A stretch of DNA of 64,000 nucleotides from Cohaesibacter haloalkalitolerans (GCF_003574655.1 NZ_QNUM01000003.1:124001-188000); one strand, 5' to 3'; positions 52,295 through 62,199 are shown, numbered from the stretch's first letter. Program-made: numbers and translations. The notes: generated by a model not told the origin, from the letters alone.

Positions 52295-54955
52295 CTACTT
52301 TCTGGCAACCAGACAGTCGCCACCGGCGGCCTTGATGCTGTTGCAGAAATTGACCGCGCCAGCCTGATCGGCAAACGAACCGACCCGCACGCGATAGTAG
52401 GTACCACGGGCGCCGAGGTCGGCTTCCTTGATATCCGGTTCATAGCCACCCAGAACGCTGCTGAGCTGAGCCTGAATGTTGCGATAGCTCGCCTGCGCCT
52501 GCTCAGGCGTACGCTGAGAGGTAACCTGAACCGTATAGCCGCCAGCGCCGGATGAAACCGCCGTATTCTGCGGAGCCGGGCTGCTCGCTGGATTGAGCAC
52601 GAGCGGAGCCTGACTGACCGGCTGAACGGGCTGTGGAGCCGGAGCAACGGGCTGCGGCACGGAAGCCTGCTGTGCCTGAACCTGCTCTAGACCGGCCGGT
52701 TTGGATTTCGGCAACGGCATGTTCGGATCAACAACACCCTGAGCTGCGGCCCCGTCAACGCCGGTCGCCTGACTGCCATTCATGTTGGTGTTGTAGGTCT
52801 GGGACATGGCCTGTTCCGATGGCGTTGCATCGAGCATCTGCTGATCGACATTGGCGACCTGTGGCTGCTCCTGCGTTGCCTCCGGCTGGTCAGATGTCAC
52901 AAAAGTTCCGTCCGGACGGACAACAACGGTCCGGACCCGCTTTGGTGCAACCGCACCACTATCCGTTGCTTCGCTGCTGGACTGGGAAACCGTAGACTCG
53001 CTACCCGGCAGGGCGATGACGCGCGGTGACTGCCCATTGGCCGTCACATCAATTGGTGTTTCGGTCGCAGGCATCATGGTCGTCGGGCCTTCGTCGCTCT
53101 CTGTCCCGTCGATGCGATCATAAACCGTCTGATCCTGATGCGGAACAACGGTCCCACCCGGGTTTTCCGGCGCTTCCTTGACAGGATCGGTATTGGCCTC
53201 GATGACCGGCGTATCGGTACTGCCGCCGCCGCTTTGCCCGAAGCTCCAGGCAAGAACACCACCGACGACAATCACCAGACCGGCAGCTGCTGCGGCGTAG
53301 AGCCCCTTGCGAGACTTGCGCTTGGGCTGAGGTGTCGCCATGGCAGCAGCCGTTTCCAGCGTCGTGTATTCCTCGTCGCCATAGTTGGGCGCACTCTCGG
53401 CGGCCGCTTGTGCTATGGTCGGATCAGAATAGGTGCCATACTCGGTCTCGGCAGCGCCATAGTCATTGCCGAGTGGATCATTATACCCGCCAGCATCCTG
53501 CGCATAGTCCTGATCGTAGGTCTGTTGGGCTGTCGTGCGATAGGAAGGACCGGATCCATAATTGGCATAATCATCGGAACGTCCGGCAACATTGACATCC
53601 GGCGCATGGCTTGGAGCCGATGGAGCATAGCCGCCATAGGCCGTTGTGCCCTGACTGGCAGCAGGATCGTTGAAGCTCGCATAGGGATCAACACGGCTTT
53701 CACGGGAACCACGCGGTGCGGTCTCTGCCTGCTGTCGGCGATAGTCATATGGCTCCGGTGCTTCCGGCTTAGACCGGCGATTGTCTTCATAGCCGCCAAC
53801 GTAAGGGGCCGGTTCAACAGAGGGCTGTTCGACAGGAGCCTGAGGCCTTGCCCGCTCACCGGCATGCGGCAGACGCGGATCGGCATAGGCGCGTGTTGGT
53901 TCATACGAAGGCTCGGAAACGCTCGGCTCGCGATAATCCTGCGACGGCGTTTCAAGTGGCGTCCTTGACGTATAGTCACCCCAATTGGTCGGCATCACCG
54001 GTTCACGGCGGGTTGCTGGCTGTTGCGTCTCTTCACTGGTACGAAATCCGCTCATTGGATCACGGGCAGGCTGACGCGGTGCCACGGGCTCTTGTGGCCG
54101 ACCGTATTCGGCTCCGGTTGCCCCAAGATCGGCACGGGTGTCGTAGGAAGGAGTACGCGGCGCAGGAGCGGGTGCTGCCGGAGCAACGCCTGCGCCGAGA
54201 TTGACCTCTGGCGCGGCCGGAGCAGCATCTTCTTCAGCCGGATAAGCATCGGACTCTCTTGATGCATGCAGCCCCTTGAAGAAGGACTGGCCGCCTTCCG
54301 CCGGTGGTGCAGATCGACGTCCAAGCTGGCCATAGCTGCCACTGGTCGCAACCGGCGGCTCACCATCATCCTCATCCTCAACAGACAAAACAGGTTCAAC
54401 CCGCGGCGCAGGCCTTGCCGGTTCGGCAGCTCTTGCTGCAGGTTTCGGCGAGATGTCATCGAACAGCGAGCTCCAGTCATCAAGACCGGACTCGCGCTCA
54501 ACAGGACGCTCGGACGAAGGCAACGGCGCCTGCACCCGAGGCGCGGCACGCTGTTCGGAAACCGGCTCATAGCTTCTTCGCACCTGAGGCGCTTCAGGTA
54601 CAGCTTCCATAGGAGGCTCAGCCCCATATGGTGCATACTCTTCAGGGGCCCCATGCTCTGCCGGAGCCTGATCATCCTGTGGATACCCCACCGGAGCACG
54701 CTCCTCAATTTCAGCATGATGACCCCGAAGCTCCCTTATGAGCTCCTGTTCCAGCATCCGCAAATCATCATCAGAAACAGAAGCGCCGCCGCGCTGGCTG
54801 CCGCCCTGCCCGAAATCGCCACTGACGATTCGGTCAAGTTCAGCCAAGGGATCTTCCATAATCTGGCCCGCACCTTGCTTTTCACGAGCCTGACGATCAA
54901 TATCGGACCAGTTGGTTGCGGGTGATTGCGGCTTCTTGTCATTTGGATCTGACAT
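52295..54955 (-). CDS. Large SPOR-domain membrane protein
   Basis: An 886-residue protein. The first 550 residues are a low-complexity cytoplasmic region rich in Pro, Glu, Arg, Tyr and Ala. One membrane helix follows (KGLYAAAAAGLVIVVGGVLAW, here split by family convention near residues 560-580), then a Ser/Pro/Gln-rich periplasmic linker. The C-terminal 75 residues form a SPOR domain (GGYTVQVTSQRTPEQA to GDCLVARK). SPOR domains bind glycan strands lacking stem peptides at the septum, so a division or envelope role is expected. It lies between argS and scpA, as in other Hyphomicrobiales. The start at 54955 has MSDPNDKKP, the usual family opening. Confidence 0.9.
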   Translation of the reverse strand: MSDPNDKKPQSPATNWSDIDRQAREKQGAGQIMEDPLAELDRIVSGDFGQGGSQRGGASVSDDDLRMLEQELIRELRGHHAEIEERAPVGYPQDDQAPAEHGAPEEYAPYGAEPPMEAVPEAPQVRRSYEPVSEQRAAPRVQAPLPSSERPVERESGLDDWSSLFDDISPKPAARAAEPARPAPRVEPVLSVEDEDDGEPPVATSGSYGQLGRRSAPPAEGGQSFFKGLHASRESDAYPAEEDAAPAAPEVNLGAGVAPAAPAPAPRTPSYDTRADLGATGAEYGRPQEPVAPRQPARDPMSGFRTSEETQQPATRREPVMPTNWGDYTSRTPLETPSQDYREPSVSEPSYEPTRAYADPRLPHAGERARPQAPVEQPSVEPAPYVGGYEDNRRSKPEAPEPYDYRRQQAETAPRGSRESRVDPYASFNDPAASQGTTAYGGYAPSAPSHAPDVNVAGRSDDYANYGSGPSYRTTAQQTYDQDYAQDAGGYNDPLGNDYGAAETEYGTYSDPTIAQAAAESAPNYGDEEYTTLETAAAMATPQPKRKSRKGLYAAAAAGLVIVVGGVLAWSFGQSGGGSTDTPVIEANTDPVKEAPENPGGTVVPHQDQTVYDRIDGTESDEGPTTMMPATETPIDVTANGQSPRVIALPGSESTVSQSSSEATDSGAVAPKRVRTVVVRPDGTFVTSDQPEATQEQPQVANVDQQMLDATPSEQAMSQTYNTNMNGSQATGVDGAAAQGVVDPNMPLPKSKPAGLEQVQAQQASVPQPVAPAPQPVQPVSQAPLVLNPASSPAPQNTAVSSGAGGYTVQVTSQRTPEQAQASYRNIQAQLSSVLGGYEPDIKEADLGARGTYYRVRVGSFADQAGAVNFCNSIKAAGGDCLVARK

Positions 54956-55033
54956 GACGATTTGCCTTTTCATTCATACACTTAACTCGTATCGCCTGGC
55001 AAAGTTTTGTCGAGAGAAACGACCGGAATTCCC

Positions 55034-56794
55034 CTATCGCATTTCTTCAGGTGCCGATACACCAAGCAGACCGAGGCCAGAGCTGATTACATTGGCCGCA
55101 GCCTGAACAAGAGCCAAGCGCGCTAGAGTCATTTTCTCATCTTTAACGTTAATAAAGCGTAATTGCGGCATTTCCTTGCCCTTGTTCCACACAGCGTGGA
55201 AATATCCGGCAAGATCATAAAGGTAAAACGCAACCCTGTGGGGCTCTTGTGTTTCCGCTGCACCCTCTACTATTCGAGGATATTCAGACAACTTCCTGAT
55301 CAGGGCAAGTTCTAGCTCGTCATTAATACCACTAAGATCAGCATTCACTAGATCTTCGATGCCGACGGCCAGATGAGGCACCTCACTTGCTGCCTGACGG
55401 AAAATGGAAGCCGTCCGGGCATGGGCATATTGTACGTAGAACACGGGATTGTCTTTGCTCTGCTCGGTAACCTTGGCAAAGTCAAAGTCAATCGTCACTT
55501 CGGACTTGCGATACATCATCATGAAGCGGACAGCGTCCACGCCGACTTCCTCCACCACATCACGCAGGGTAATGAAGTTGCCCGCCCGCTTTGACATCTT
55601 GAGCTGCTCGCCATTGCGCATCAGGTTGACCAGCTGGCAGATCTTGACTTCCAGCCCGCCCTTGCCTTCCGTGATAGCCGCCACAGCAGATTTCAGCCGT
55701 TTGACATAGCCACCGTGATCAGCGCCCAGAATATCGACCTGCTTGGAATAGCCGCGCTTGAACTTGTCAAAATGATAGGCGATGTCGTTGGCAAAATAGG
55801 TGTTGCTGCCGTCTGACTTTTTCAACGGACGGTCGATGTCATCGCCGAATGCGGTTGAACGAAACAGGGTCTGTTCGCGGTCTTCCCAGTCATCGGGAAG
55901 CTGGCCCTTTGGTGGTGGCAGGGTTCCGACATAGACCTGACCCTTGTCCGCCAGCCAGTCGATGGCTTCCTTGACCCGATCCTTGTCGCCATGAATGAGG
56001 CTTCGTTCGGAGAAGAAGACGTCATGCTCCACGTTGAGCGCGGCCAGATCTCCACGGATCATTTCCATCATCGCATCCACGGCAAAGGCACGCACCAGCG
56101 GCAGCCACTCTTCCTCGCTGGCCTTCTTCAGCTTGTCACCATGTTCCTTGGCCAGCGCCTCACCAACCGGAACCAGATAATCGCCAGGATAGAGCCCGTC
56201 GGGAATCGTGCCGATGTCGTCCCCGAGCGCCTCGCAATAGCGCAGGAAGGCCGAACGGGCCAGCACATCCACCTGAGCGCCAGCATCGTTGATGTAATAT
56301 TCGCGGCAGACATCATATCCGGCAAAATCGAGCAGATTGGCAACACAGTCTCCGAGGACAGCACCACGCGTATGGCCCACATGCATCGGCCCCGTCGGGT
56401 TGGCGGAGACATATTCGACATTGATCTTGTCGCCACCACCAAGGTTGCAACGGCCAAAATCCTTGCCTGCCTTGACGATGGAGACAACAAGGCCACGCCA
56501 GAAATCATCGGACAGTGCCATGTTGATAAAACCGGGGCCAGCAACATCCACCCGGTCAATATCCTTGTCTTCAATGAGTTGCGCGGCGATTTTCTCGGCG
56601 ACATCGCGCGGTTTCATGCCGATCTGCTTGGAGAGCACCATCGCTGCGTTGGTTGCCAGATCGCCGTGAGCGGCGTCCCGTGGCGGTTCAACAATCACGC
56701 GCGACAGGTCGAGCTCCGAGCCATCACGGGCAGTCAGCGCGCACTTGCCGATAGCTTCCTTGACCCGGTCGGTGAAAATAGTAAAGACGTTCAT
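55034..56794 (-). CDS. argS: Arginyl-tRNA synthetase
   Basis: A 586-residue class I synthetase. The N-terminal Add-1 domain is followed by [19 protein letters not shown] holding the HIGH-like HVGH, and [12 protein letters not shown] holding KMSKR. The anticodon-binding DALR domain ends the protein ([20 protein letters not shown]). The 3' fifth of the gene is visibly richer in A and T than the rest. It leads the argS-SPOR-scpAB series on the reverse strand and is preceded by dgt at about 200 bases. Confidence 0.95.
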   Translation of the reverse strand: MNVFTIFTDRVKEAIGKCALTARDGSELDLSRVIVEPPRDAAHGDLATNAAMVLSKQIGMKPRDVAEKIAAQLIEDKDIDRVDVAGPGFINMALSDDFWRGLVVSIVKAGKDFGRCNLGGGDKINVEYVSANPTGPMHVGHTRGAVLGDCVANLLDFAGYDVCREYYINDAGAQVDVLARSAFLRYCEALGDDIGTIPDGLYPGDYLVPVGEALAKEHGDKLKKASEEEWLPLVRAFAVDAMMEMIRGDLAALNVEHDVFFSERSLIHGDKDRVKEAIDWLADKGQVYVGTLPPPKGQLPDDWEDREQTLFRSTAFGDDIDRPLKKSDGSNTYFANDIAYHFDKFKRGYSKQVDILGADHGGYVKRLKSAVAAITEGKGGLEVKICQLVNLMRNGEQLKMSKRAGNFITLRDVVEEVGVDAVRFMMMYRKSEVTIDFDFAKVTEQSKDNPVFYVQYAHARTASIFRQAASEVPHLAVGIEDLVNADLSGINDELELALIRKLSEYPRIVEGAAETQEPHRVAFYLYDLAGYFHAVWNKGKEMPQLRFINVKDEKMTLARLALVQAAANVISSGLGLLGVSAPEEMR

Positions 56795-56995
56795 CTTCAG
56801 TCCTGTCTGATCTTCGGCCAGTGGCAGCAGAGGTCTGTCCGCTCCCCCGCATAGTAAACACGCGACTGGCGCAAATTGCTAGCAGTGTAACAAAGACGGG
56901 GCAAAGGGGCGCATCCGGCAGCGCCGGTTGCCTCGTTGAAAGCAACGCCCGTTCGGAGCCCAGCCTTGGGAAATCCATATGTTCGGGGATACGCT

Positions 56996-58210
56996 CTAAC
57001 CCAAATCAGGGGTTTCGTCAAACAGACGTTGGTGTTCCTGAATGGCGAAACGGTCTGTCATACCAGCCACATAGTCGGCAACACGGCGCGCAACAACCTT
57101 CTGAGGGGCGCCATCAAGATCGAATTGCCAGGCAAACGGCATCGTATCCGGGGCTTCGAAGTGATAGACAAACAGGTTTCTGAGCACCTTCTCGGCGCTC
57201 TTCATGATCCGCATGACGCTGTCTTCCCGATAGACATTCTCGAACAAAAAGCGCTTGATTCCGGCAACCGAGCGAGCCATTTCGGGAGAAAAGCAGACGA
57301 TGGTCTCCGATGCGTTGCGCACATCGTCGGCCGACTGCGGCGCTATGCGGGAAAGATTGGCCATCGAGGTGTTGATCACATCCTCGACCATCCGGGTGAT
57401 GAGTCGGCGGACGATCTCATGGGTTGTGCGCGACTCGGAAAGCCCCGGATAGATCCCTTCCACTTCTGCAAGCAGATCCGAAACCAGCGGTACATCGCGC
57501 AACTGGTCAAGCGAGATCAGCATCGCCCTGAGACCGTCATCGATGTCGTGGGAATTATAGGCAATGTCGTCGGCGATGGCCGCCGCCTGCGCCTCGATGC
57601 TGGCATAGGACCAGAGCATCAGGTCCTGCTGTTCCGCATAGACACGGATCGCATAGGGCAAGCCATCGGCATAATGGCCGATTCCCTTGCCACTTCGGTC
57701 AGTCAGGGGGCCGTTGTGCTTGACGAGACCTTCCAGCGTCTCCCAGCTGAGATTGAGCCCGTCATGCTCGGCATAGCACTGCTCAAGCGCCGTGACCGCC
57801 CTCAGAGACTGGGCATTGTGATCAAACCCGCCATAGGGCTGCATCACCAGATCCAGCGCACGTTCTCCGGCATGACCGAAGGGTGTGTGGCCAAGATCAT
57901 GTGACAGCGCCAGCGCCTCGGCAAGGTCCTCGTCGACAGACAGGGCACGGGCAATGGAGCGCGCAATCTGGGAAACCTCCAGCGTGTGCGTCAGGCGTGT
58001 ACGGAACATGTCCCCTTCATGATAGAGGAACACCTGTGTCTTTGCCTGCAGTCGCCGAAACGCTGAGGAATGGATGATGCGGTCACGGTCGCGCTGATAG
58101 GGCGTGCGGGTCGGACTGGCTGGTTCATCGAACAGTCGCCCCCTGCTCTGCTCGGCAAGAACCGCATAGCATGCCCGGGGTTGCGCACCAAATCCGATCG
58201 CTGGCATCAT
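56996..58210 (-). CDS. dgt: Deoxyguanosinetriphosphate triphosphohydrolase-like protein
   Basis: A 404-residue HD-domain phosphohydrolase. HSSAFRRLQAKTQVF, TRLTHTLEVSQIARSIAR and ALSHDLGHTPFGHAGE give the H...HD...D metal site. The C-terminal part fits the dNTP triphosphohydrolase type 2 group. It releases triphosphate from deoxynucleotides, lowering dNTP pools. It is divergent from erpA and followed by argS on the same strand, a common order in this class. Confidence 0.93.
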   Translation of the reverse strand: MMPAIGFGAQPRACYAVLAEQSRGRLFDEPASPTRTPYQRDRDRIIHSSAFRRLQAKTQVFLYHEGDMFRTRLTHTLEVSQIARSIARALSVDEDLAEALALSHDLGHTPFGHAGERALDLVMQPYGGFDHNAQSLRAVTALEQCYAEHDGLNLSWETLEGLVKHNGPLTDRSGKGIGHYADGLPYAIRVYAEQQDLMLWSYASIEAQAAAIADDIAYNSHDIDDGLRAMLISLDQLRDVPLVSDLLAEVEGIYPGLSESRTTHEIVRRLITRMVEDVINTSMANLSRIAPQSADDVRNASETIVCFSPEMARSVAGIKRFLFENVYREDSVMRIMKSAEKVLRNLFVYHFEAPDTMPFAWQFDLDGAPQKVVARRVADYVAGMTDRFAIQEHQRLFDETPDLG

Positions 58211-58291
58211 TATTCTTCCATTCCAAATTCAAGAAATTTACAATAGGGCCAGATAGGGCTGGCCAAAACAGTTGACTAACGCTCTTTCGAT

Positions 58292-58330
58292 CTTAACTAT
58301 CAAAAGAAAGAGTAAGCTTTATGAAAGCTT
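58292..58330. promoter_or_regulatory. Inverted repeats in the dgt / erpA divergent promoter region
   Basis: AAGCTTT and AAAGCTT, separated by ATG, form a perfect 7-bp inverted repeat at 58314-58330. Just to its left CTCTTT (from 58292) and AAAGAG form a second, wider repeat that overlaps its edge. They lie in the AT-rich 263 bases between divergent dgt and erpA and could be a regulator site. No known consensus was matched with confidence. Confidence 0.3.
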
Positions 58331-58473
58331 CACCATAGAAACAACGCCCATCACAGGACTTTTCAGACCAGAACACAACCTGCTAGGCGCTTCAGGCTCG
58401 AAATTGGCCCCGAAACAGGGCAAAACAGGGTCTCAGTATTAGCGCGGATGGAAAATGAGACAGGAATAGACAG

Positions 58474-58803
58474 ATGTCAAACCCGATCACGGTGACCGAT
58501 AGCGCCATCAAGCGAATCGCCAAGATCCTCTCCAAGGAGCCGGACGGCTCCATGTTGCGCATTTCTGTAAGCGGCGGCGGCTGCTCCGGCTTCCAGTATA
58601 ACTACGATATCGTCACGAGCCGCGACGACGATGACCTCGTCATCAACAAGGACGGCGCCATCGTTCTTTTCGACTCCCTCTCATTGCAATATATGGATGG
58701 GGCTGAGGTTGATTTCGTCAGCGATCTGATGGGACAGTCGTTCCAGATCAAGAACCCGATGGCCAGCGCCTCCTGTGGCTGTGGCACCAGCTTCTCGATC
58801 TGA
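58474..58803 (+). CDS. erpA: Iron-sulfur cluster insertion protein, A-type (ErpA)
   Basis: A 109-residue A-type carrier. The three cluster-binding cysteines are visible in GGGCSGFQY and near the end in SCGCGTSF. It delivers Fe-S clusters to target enzymes, which would include LipA encoded in this window. It is preceded by an AGGAATAG ribosome-binding region and followed by xthA after 71 bases. The alternative name IscA/SufA-like cannot be fully excluded; the genomic place next to dgt and xthA favours ErpA. Confidence 0.92.
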   Translation: MSNPITVTDSAIKRIAKILSKEPDGSMLRISVSGGGCSGFQYNYDIVTSRDDDDLVINKDGAIVLFDSLSLQYMDGAEVDFVSDLMGQSFQIKNPMASASCGCGTSFSI

Positions 58804-58874
58804 CCGCACAATCCTCCATCCGAACGCCGGCGCGCCTCATCAGCGTCCATTCTGTCCATTATCCGAGAGGCCCC

Positions 58875-59666
58875 ATGCGCATAGCAACCTGGAACATCAA
58901 CGGCATCAAAGCCCGTCACCCCAATCTGTTGCGCTGGCTGGAGGAAGAGAAGCCCGACATCGCCTGTCTGCAGGAAATCAAGTCGGTGGACGAGGCCTTC
59001 CCGCGCGCAGATATCGAGTCACTCGGCTACAATGTCGAAACCCATGGCCAGAAGAGCTTCAACGGTGTAGCGCTGCTCTCGCGGCTGCCGTTCGAGGAAG
59101 TCAATCGTGGCCTGCCCGGTGACGATAGCGATGAACAGGCCCGCTTCATTGAAGGGCTGTTTGCAACCGACAAGGGGCCGCTCAGGGTTGTCAGCCTCTA
59201 TCTGCCCAACGGCAACCCGGTCGACAGCGACAAATATCCCTACAAGCTCAACTGGATGCGGCGCCTCATCAACTGGTCGAAGGAACGTCTGGCACTGGAA
59301 GAGGCCTTTGTCCTGTCGGGCGACTATAACGTCATTCCGAGTGCCGATGACGTTCATGATCATGATGCATGGTGGGGCGATGCGCTCTACAGGGCCGAAA
59401 CGCTGGAGCTGTTCAGGGAATTGAAGGCCGTTGGCCTCACAGAAGCCTTCCGCGCCTGCAACGCCACACCACATCTCTATTCCTTCTGGGACTATCAGGC
59501 GGGCGCCTGGCAGAGAAACAACGGCATTCGCATCGACCACCACCTGCTCTCACCGGAAGCGGCCGACTGGCTCAAATCATGCGCCATTCAGAAGGACACG
59601 CGCGATTGGGAAAAGCCATCCGATCACGTGCCCGTCATGCTGACGCTCAATTGCCATCAATTGTAG
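58875..59666 (+). CDS. xthA: Exodeoxyribonuclease III
   Basis: A 263-residue AP endonuclease/3'-phosphatase of the EEP fold. ATWNINGIKARHPNLLRWL, CLQEIKS with the metal Glu, SGDYNVIP with Asp-Asn, and the final SDHVPV with catalytic Asp-His are all present. It repairs abasic sites and blocked 3' ends. The start is the ATG after CGAGAGG. It is separated from exoR, which converges on it, by 130 bases. Confidence 0.95.
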   Translation: MRIATWNINGIKARHPNLLRWLEEEKPDIACLQEIKSVDEAFPRADIESLGYNVETHGQKSFNGVALLSRLPFEEVNRGLPGDDSDEQARFIEGLFATDKGPLRVVSLYLPNGNPVDSDKYPYKLNWMRRLINWSKERLALEEAFVLSGDYNVIPSADDVHDHDAWWGDALYRAETLELFRELKAVGLTEAFRACNATPHLYSFWDYQAGAWQRNNGIRIDHHLLSPEAADWLKSCAIQKDTRDWEKPSDHVPVMLTLNCHQL

Positions 59667-59796
59667 GAAAATGAAGCCCAGACGATGGAACGGGACACCA
59701 TTCCGGGGTCCCGATCTCAATCTGCTTCTGTCTGGAAAATCTGCTTCTGGCAGGTCCGCTTTTGGCCGATCTGGTCTTCACGCTCTGGCGAGGACG

Positions 59797-60636
59797 TCAG
59801 TCGCCGTCGCTTTCATTGTCGCCTTCGCCGCCGCTGTTGACCCATTCATTGGCCAGCTCGACCGCCTTCTGCCGGGTACTTTCATCAGCAAGGGCAAAAG
59901 CCGCTTCCTGCCGGTCGAGAACCTGCGGGTTGTTGGAGTCGAGAATACGGGCGACGGTCAGCCATTTCAGGCCGTTGACCGGCTGCTGCGGCAGAACGTC
60001 GCCTTCAAGCAGCAAGTCACCCAGCTTCATCTGAGCGGCAACATGCCCCTTGCGGGCTGCCTTGTTGAGCCATCTTGCCGCCATCTTGGGCTCGATCTTG
60101 CCATCCGACTTGTCGAGGTAGGACATGGCCAGATGATACTGGGCATCCGGATCGCGGAAATAGGAGGCTGCATATTGCAGGAAATCGCGCGCCTTCTTGG
60201 GGTTGGGCGCGAGCTTGCCCTTGATGCCGGTGCGCACAAAGGCACTCAGTTTGACAATGGCATTGGAAACGTAGCGTGCTTCGATGGAACCCGGCTGCGC
60301 GTCGCCATACTGGCGCACGATGCCGTTGAACAGGTCAAAGGCCTGCCCTGCGTCCTTGGCCACGCCGTCACCTTCTTCATACATGCTGCCGAGTTTCCAC
60401 TGCGACGCCATATGGCCATTGTGGGCGGCGTAGGTCAGAGCCTGCACGGCGGTCGACTTATTGCCAAACTTGTAGGCCTGCGCGCCGAAGCGAAATGCCT
60501 CGTCAGGCGTGGCCTGACCTTCCTCGATGGTCCGAGGATCGAAGGCATAGGAAGACACACTTCCCGCTGCGCTTAGCAGACCGACAAGGGCAGCAGTCTG
60601 CAAAAGGCTAACCGCAAAACTTGTTTGACGCTTCAT
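59797..60636 (-). CDS. exoR: ExoR-like periplasmic Sel1-repeat regulator
   Basis: A 279-residue exported protein. Residues 1-30 are a signal peptide ending near SSYA-F, and AFDP follows at the mature start. About five Sel1-like repeats are seen, for example AHNGHMASQWKLGSMYEEGD and ARKGHVAAQMKLGDLLLEGD. The order and the FGAQAYKFGNKSTAVQAL stretch match ExoR of Sinorhizobium and Agrobacterium, the periplasmic inhibitor of the ChvG/ChvI system that controls exopolysaccharide and motility. chvG/chvI are not in the window. The start at 60636 is set by the signal peptide. A generic Sel1 protein is the alternative. Confidence 0.8.
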   Translation of the reverse strand: MKRQTSFAVSLLQTAALVGLLSAAGSVSSYAFDPRTIEEGQATPDEAFRFGAQAYKFGNKSTAVQALTYAAHNGHMASQWKLGSMYEEGDGVAKDAGQAFDLFNGIVRQYGDAQPGSIEARYVSNAIVKLSAFVRTGIKGKLAPNPKKARDFLQYAASYFRDPDAQYHLAMSYLDKSDGKIEPKMAARWLNKAARKGHVAAQMKLGDLLLEGDVLPQQPVNGLKWLTVARILDSNNPQVLDRQEAAFALADESTRQKAVELANEWVNSGGEGDNESDGD

Positions 60637-61107
60637 GACACACCACACGTCTGCCCGATCCTTCCATTGCTCAATGGGGTACCAGGCAGAACCCGTCTCC
60701 TGACTTCCGGGCAAACTCAGTCGCCTGCCCGATTTTTCTTTTCTTGACCGCTTCCCGCATCCGGGTCACTGGTTCGAAAACTTCTGCAGCCTATCAAGTC
60801 TTAAAAAATGTCACTTCTATGACGCGCTGCATTAACTTTTCAAAACCCGACCATCCGGGACCATCACGTTGCGCCAATAATGTGGCCGAAGACTGGCATG
60901 ATGGGTTAAGCAAGATGGTTAACAAATCATTTTTCAACAAAACGTTGCTTTTCTGCAACGTCTTACAGGGATTTGTGCCAGCCACTACTGCTTAACAGAT
61001 ATTCTTAACCATATGCAAAGAATCTGGTTCCCTTTCCCATATACGGTTAATCTGTTTGCGATAATTTGAAACGAAAGCAACTCTTGACCGGATCAAGGGA
61101 GGAACGA
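60637..61107. other. Divergent intergenic region exoR / ppk2
   Basis: This 471-base stretch separates two divergent genes. A perfect 7-bp stem, ACGTTGC with GCAACGT (60942-60961), lies in the AT-rich half upstream of ppk2 and could be an operator or leader hairpin. No gene with a ribosome-binding site is seen. Confidence 0.45.
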
Positions 61108-62199
61108 ATGTCAAAATCAAACAGAAAAACTGACACTGCAGGCTCTCCCGATCAGGTAGTCAAGGTGCAAGAAGATCTGGAAAGGCTGGAAAGAGCCATG
61201 GTGCAGAGCACATCAGAGGGCACCCCGGACCTTTCCGAAGGAACATCAGAGAAATTGCCTCCAAAGCAGCCTAACGAGCCCCAAAGCGAGCAACACCTCC
61301 CGCCACCTGAAGAACGGCTGGAAGATGCCGCACGGTCTCTGAGTGAGCGTCGTCACGACCCCAGCGAAATTCAGCGCGTCTTCGAACAGGGCGTCTATCC
61401 TTACAAGACAAGGATGAAGCGCCTAGCTTATGAAAAGCAGAAAAGCCTGTTGCAGGTCGAGCTTCTCAAGGCCCAGAAGTGGGTCGAGGAATCAGGCGAA
61501 AAGATTGTGGTCCTGTTTGAAGGGCGCGATGCCGCTGGCAAGGGTGGCACCATCAAGCGTTTCATGGAGCATCTCAATCCGCGCACGGCGAGCGTCGTGG
61601 CCCTCAACAAGCCATCCGACCGCGAGCGCACCCAGTGGTACTATCAACGCTATGTGGAGCATCTGCCCGGCGCCGGAGAAATGGTTCTGTTCGACCGCTC
61701 TTGGTACAACCGCGCTGGCGTCGAGCGCGTCATGGGCTTCTGTACACCAAGCGAATATCTGGAGTTCATGCGCCAGACACCGGAATTCGAGCGCATGATC
61801 TGCCGGTCGGGCATCCGGCTGTTCAAATACTGGTTCTCTGTCACCCAGGAGGAGCAGCGCCGCCGTTTCTCGGCCCGCGAAACCGACCCCCTGAAACAAT
61901 GGAAGCTCTCCCCGATTGACAAGGCGTCACTGGACAAATGGGACGCCTACACAGAGGCCAAGGAGGCGATGTTCTTCTATACGGACACCGCCGATGCGCC
62001 CTGGACCATCGTCAAATCCAACGACAAGAAACGGGCCCGCCTCAACTGCATGCAGCATTTTCTGGCTTCCCTGCCCTACCCCAACAAGGACCGCCACATT
62101 GTTCACGGCCCCGACCCGCTGATCGTTGGAAGCTACGGCAAGGTGATTGGCAAGGATGACCATATTCTCGGCAGAAGCCTCACGCCGCTTGGAGAGTAG
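61108..62199 (+). CDS. ppk2: Polyphosphate kinase 2
   Basis: A 363-residue PPK2-family kinase that transfers phosphate between polyphosphate and nucleotides. The core begins near residue 105 with YKTRMKRLAYEKQK; Walker A is FEGRDAAGKGGTIKRF, Walker B with the lid is VLFDRSWYNRAGVERVMG, and RRRFSARETDPLKQWK follows. The first 90-100 residues are an acidic, Pro/Glu-rich extension, probably disordered. ATG at 61108 follows GGGAGGAACG; the frame opens 42 bases earlier. Only a single PPK2 domain is present, so AMP- or ADP-specific use cannot be decided. It stands alone on the forward strand. Confidence 0.93.
   Translation: MSKSNRKTDTAGSPDQVVKVQEDLERLERAMVQSTSEGTPDLSEGTSEKLPPKQPNEPQSEQHLPPPEERLEDAARSLSERRHDPSEIQRVFEQGVYPYKTRMKRLAYEKQKSLLQVELLKAQKWVEESGEKIVVLFEGRDAAGKGGTIKRFMEHLNPRTASVVALNKPSDRERTQWYYQRYVEHLPGAGEMVLFDRSWYNRAGVERVMGFCTPSEYLEFMRQTPEFERMICRSGIRLFKYWFSVTQEEQRRRFSARETDPLKQWKLSPIDKASLDKWDAYTEAKEAMFFYTDTADAPWTIVKSNDKKRARLNCMQHFLASLPYPNKDRHIVHGPDPLIVGSYGKVIGKDDHILGRSLTPLGE

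Noticed and set aside
52600-54700. Repetitive sequence in the SPOR-domain gene that looked like a repeat array
   Set aside because: Units are irregular and in frame within a low-complexity protein; there is no constant repeat with unique spacers, so it is not CRISPR or a tandem-repeat locus.
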